DNA of 7,369 nt, taken from assembly GCA_003225615.1 (NCBI GenBank), contig QIAS01000322.1:1863-9231 (forward strand), given 5' to 3'. The DNA comes from Acidobacteriota bacterium (GTDB lineage: Bacteria; Acidobacteriota; Terriglobia; Terriglobales; Acidobacteriaceae). A program made the translations under genes and the position numbers. Positions 6,016 through 7,369 of the stretch are shown here, piece after piece (position 1 is the stretch's first letter; each line of letters starts with the position of its first letter). The notes under the pieces are model-generated. The model made no database searches. It had not been told where the DNA came from and saw nothing but the letters and a program-made list of their open reading frames with translations.

Positions 6016-7369
6016 ATGGAATCCGTCCTTGGCCGATATCGCAACCTGATCATCCTGGTCGGAGTACTGTTTCTGCAAGTGCTCGGGCTGGCGGTGCAGG
6101 TCAAGCGGAATGCGGAAAACGAATCCAGCCGGTTAATTCGCATCTGGACGGTTAGCGCGGTCACTCCCTTTGAAAAAACCCTGGTCTGGATTCAAACCTC
6201 CACCGGAAACATCTGGCACAACTATTTCTATTTGCGGGGAGTCCGCGCGGAGAACCGTGAACTGAAGGCGGAAATCGAGCGGCTTCGGCTGCAGCAGGTT
6301 CGCCTGACCGAAGATGCCGAGCAGGCGCGGCGTTTGCAGGCCTTGCTGGCATTCAAGGAACAATTCATTTCGCAGACCGTGGCCGCCCAGGTCATCGGCT
6401 CCAGCGGCAGCGAGCAGTCTCGTTCTGTTTACATTGACAAGGGCACTCGCGAGGGAATCAAGCCGGACATGGCCGTGATCACCGCGGACGGCGTCGTGGG
6501 AAAGGTTCTGCGTGTCTTTCACTCTACGTCGCTGGTGCTTCTGATTGATGACCAGAGCAGCGGTGTTGGTGCGCTGCTGGAAAAATCACGCGTCCAGGGC
6601 GTGCTGAAGGGAACACCCTCCGGTGAAGTCATATTAGAAAAAGTGACCAGCGATGAGCTGGTGCAAGCCGGAGAACCCGTGTTGACCAGCGGCGGCGACC
6701 GCATTTTTCCCAAGGGTCTGCGCGTGGGTACCGTGAGCAAAATCTCGTCAGGGGCAGACCTTTTTTTGAACATTCGCGTGAAGCCGGCGGCGAACCTCAG
6801 TAAGTTGGAGGAAGTCCTGGTGGTCACCAAGGTTGAGGAGAAGGAAATCGCTCCCAGCCAGAACAGCACAATGCGCGCAGCTGATATTTTGGCGCAGCGC
6901 CTGCCTTCGGTGCCGGACAAACCTGCGGTCGAGGATGCCAATAAAAACGCTGCCAATAAGCCAGCCAATAGTCTGAAAGCCCCGGGGAGTGCCGGCGCGC
7001 AGACCAAACCAGCGCCGGCCAATAGCAGCGCAAATCCAGGAGCGGAAACCGCCGCGAAGCCCACGAATCCGCCAAACGCAACCAGTGCGGGCGGACCCAA
7101 GAAATCGGCGCCGCCCTCCGGCGTAGGGGGGCCAGTCGATTCAGGCACGCAGATTAATTACGGTAGTCAAGTTCCACCGGCTACGGCTCGGCCGGCAAAT
7201 GGCGCTGCTGCTACCGTGAAGCCCGCAACAGCGCAGAAACCTGCGCCGCCTGTGGTCAAGGCTGTAGAGAAAACCGCGAAGCCTGCGGCTCTGCCGAAGC
7301 CCAAACCACCACAAACCGGTAACGATGAGTCCCAGCCAGATCAGGCCAAGCCTGCGCTTCCTGATCAGG
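6016..7369 (+). CDS. mreC: Rod shape-determining protein MreC, 3'-partial, with long Ala/Pro/Lys-rich tail
   Basis: The frame is open from the ATG at 6016 to the window end, 451 complete codons with no stop. MreC is the bitopic scaffold of the elongasome: it sits in the inner membrane, its coiled coil dimerises, and its periplasmic beta domains contact and activate PBP2. Visible order: short cytoplasmic N-terminus, membrane helix at residues 11-29 (LIILVGVLFLQVLGLAVQV), coiled coil at about 76-115 (RAENRELKAEIERLRLQQ), then the two beta domains at about 120-272. Typical MreC blocks are RSVYIDKGTREGIKPDMAV, GVVGKVLRV, SLVLLIDDQSSGVGALL, TSGGDRIFPKGLRVGTV and the final VLVVTKV. The family is usually about 270-350 residues. 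From about residue 275 this one adds at least 175 low-complexity residues with many KPA/PPA groups. No Shine-Dalgarno precedes the ATG; the upstream bases are T-rich and part of the inverted repeat. No better start exists before the membrane helix. Confidence 0.95.
   Translation, partial: MESVLGRYRNLIILVGVLFLQVLGLAVQVKRNAENESSRLIRIWTVSAVTPFEKTLVWIQTSTGNIWHNYFYLRGVRAENRELKAEIERLRLQQVRLTEDAEQARRLQALLAFKEQFISQTVAAQVIGSSGSEQSRSVYIDKGTREGIKPDMAVITADGVVGKVLRVFHSTSLVLLIDDQSSGVGALLEKSRVQGVLKGTPSGEVILEKVTSDELVQAGEPVLTSGGDRIFPKGLRVGTVSKISSGADLFLNIRVKPAANLSKLEEVLVVTKVEEKEIAPSQNSTMRAADILAQRLPSVPDKPAVEDANKNAANKPANSLKAPGSAGAQTKPAPANSSANPGAETAAKPTNPPNATSAGGPKKSAPPSGVGGPVDSGTQINYGSQVPPATARPANGAAATVKPATAQKPAPPVVKAVEKTAKPAALPKPKPPQTGNDESQPDQAKPALPDQ

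Noticed and set aside
6519..7148. Reverse-strand 209-codon open frame opposite mreC
   Set aside because: It is a shadow of the Ala/Pro-rich, GC-rich mreC tail; mreC has clear family motifs in the forward frame.

Overview
The window carries five gene loci, all on the + strand. They are a pair of secreted M16-type peptidases, a membrane-anchored FecR-domain protein, and the start of an mre cell-shape operon (mreB, mreC). The layout, moderate-to-high GC content, protein style (acidic-residue-rich M16 pairs, a FecR/Fn3-like protein) and the heptamer intergenic repeat suggest an Acidobacteriota genome of the Terriglobia/Koribacter kind. This is inference from recalled protein families; no database search was possible. 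No tRNA, rRNA, CRISPR array, transposase or other mobile element is visible.

Positions 1-1515: a periplasmic M16 zinc peptidase. It is cut at its 5' end by the window edge and broken by a frameshift near position 930. It has the full HxxEH...E metal site and an unusual insertion of about 55 residues inside the catalytic domain. Positions 1512-2969: a second M16 protein, coupled to the first by an ATGA overlap and a strong ribosome binding site. It has lost the zinc motif but keeps the Arg/Tyr pair that the first lacks. The two therefore look like the active and the substrate-positioning subunits of one heteromeric protease.

Positions 2970-3374: 405 bases without a credible gene, holding only weak hairpins. 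Positions 3375-4662: an inner-membrane-anchored protein with a FecR domain, a fibronectin-III-like domain and a glucodextranase-B/Ig-like domain. It is split by a second frameshift near 4080-4125, of the same sense as the first. Positions 4663-4816: the mreB leader.

Positions 4817-5881: mreB, intact, with all actin-fold nucleotide motifs. Positions 5877-6015: an inverted pair of heptamer-repeat arrays that folds into a stem of about 25 bp. It starts in the last codon of mreB and ends in a T-run that touches the mreC start codon. Positions 6016-7369: mreC, running off the window end without a stop. After the normal fold it has an Ala/Pro/Lys-rich tail of at least 170 residues. MreB filaments and MreC would act together in the elongasome that directs lateral wall synthesis; mreD, a class B PBP2 and rodA are expected beyond the window.

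I see no clearly new multi-gene system. The most interesting points are the mreB-mreC inverted heptamer array, the complementary M16 pair with its insertion, the MreC tail, and two frameshifts that may be assembly errors.
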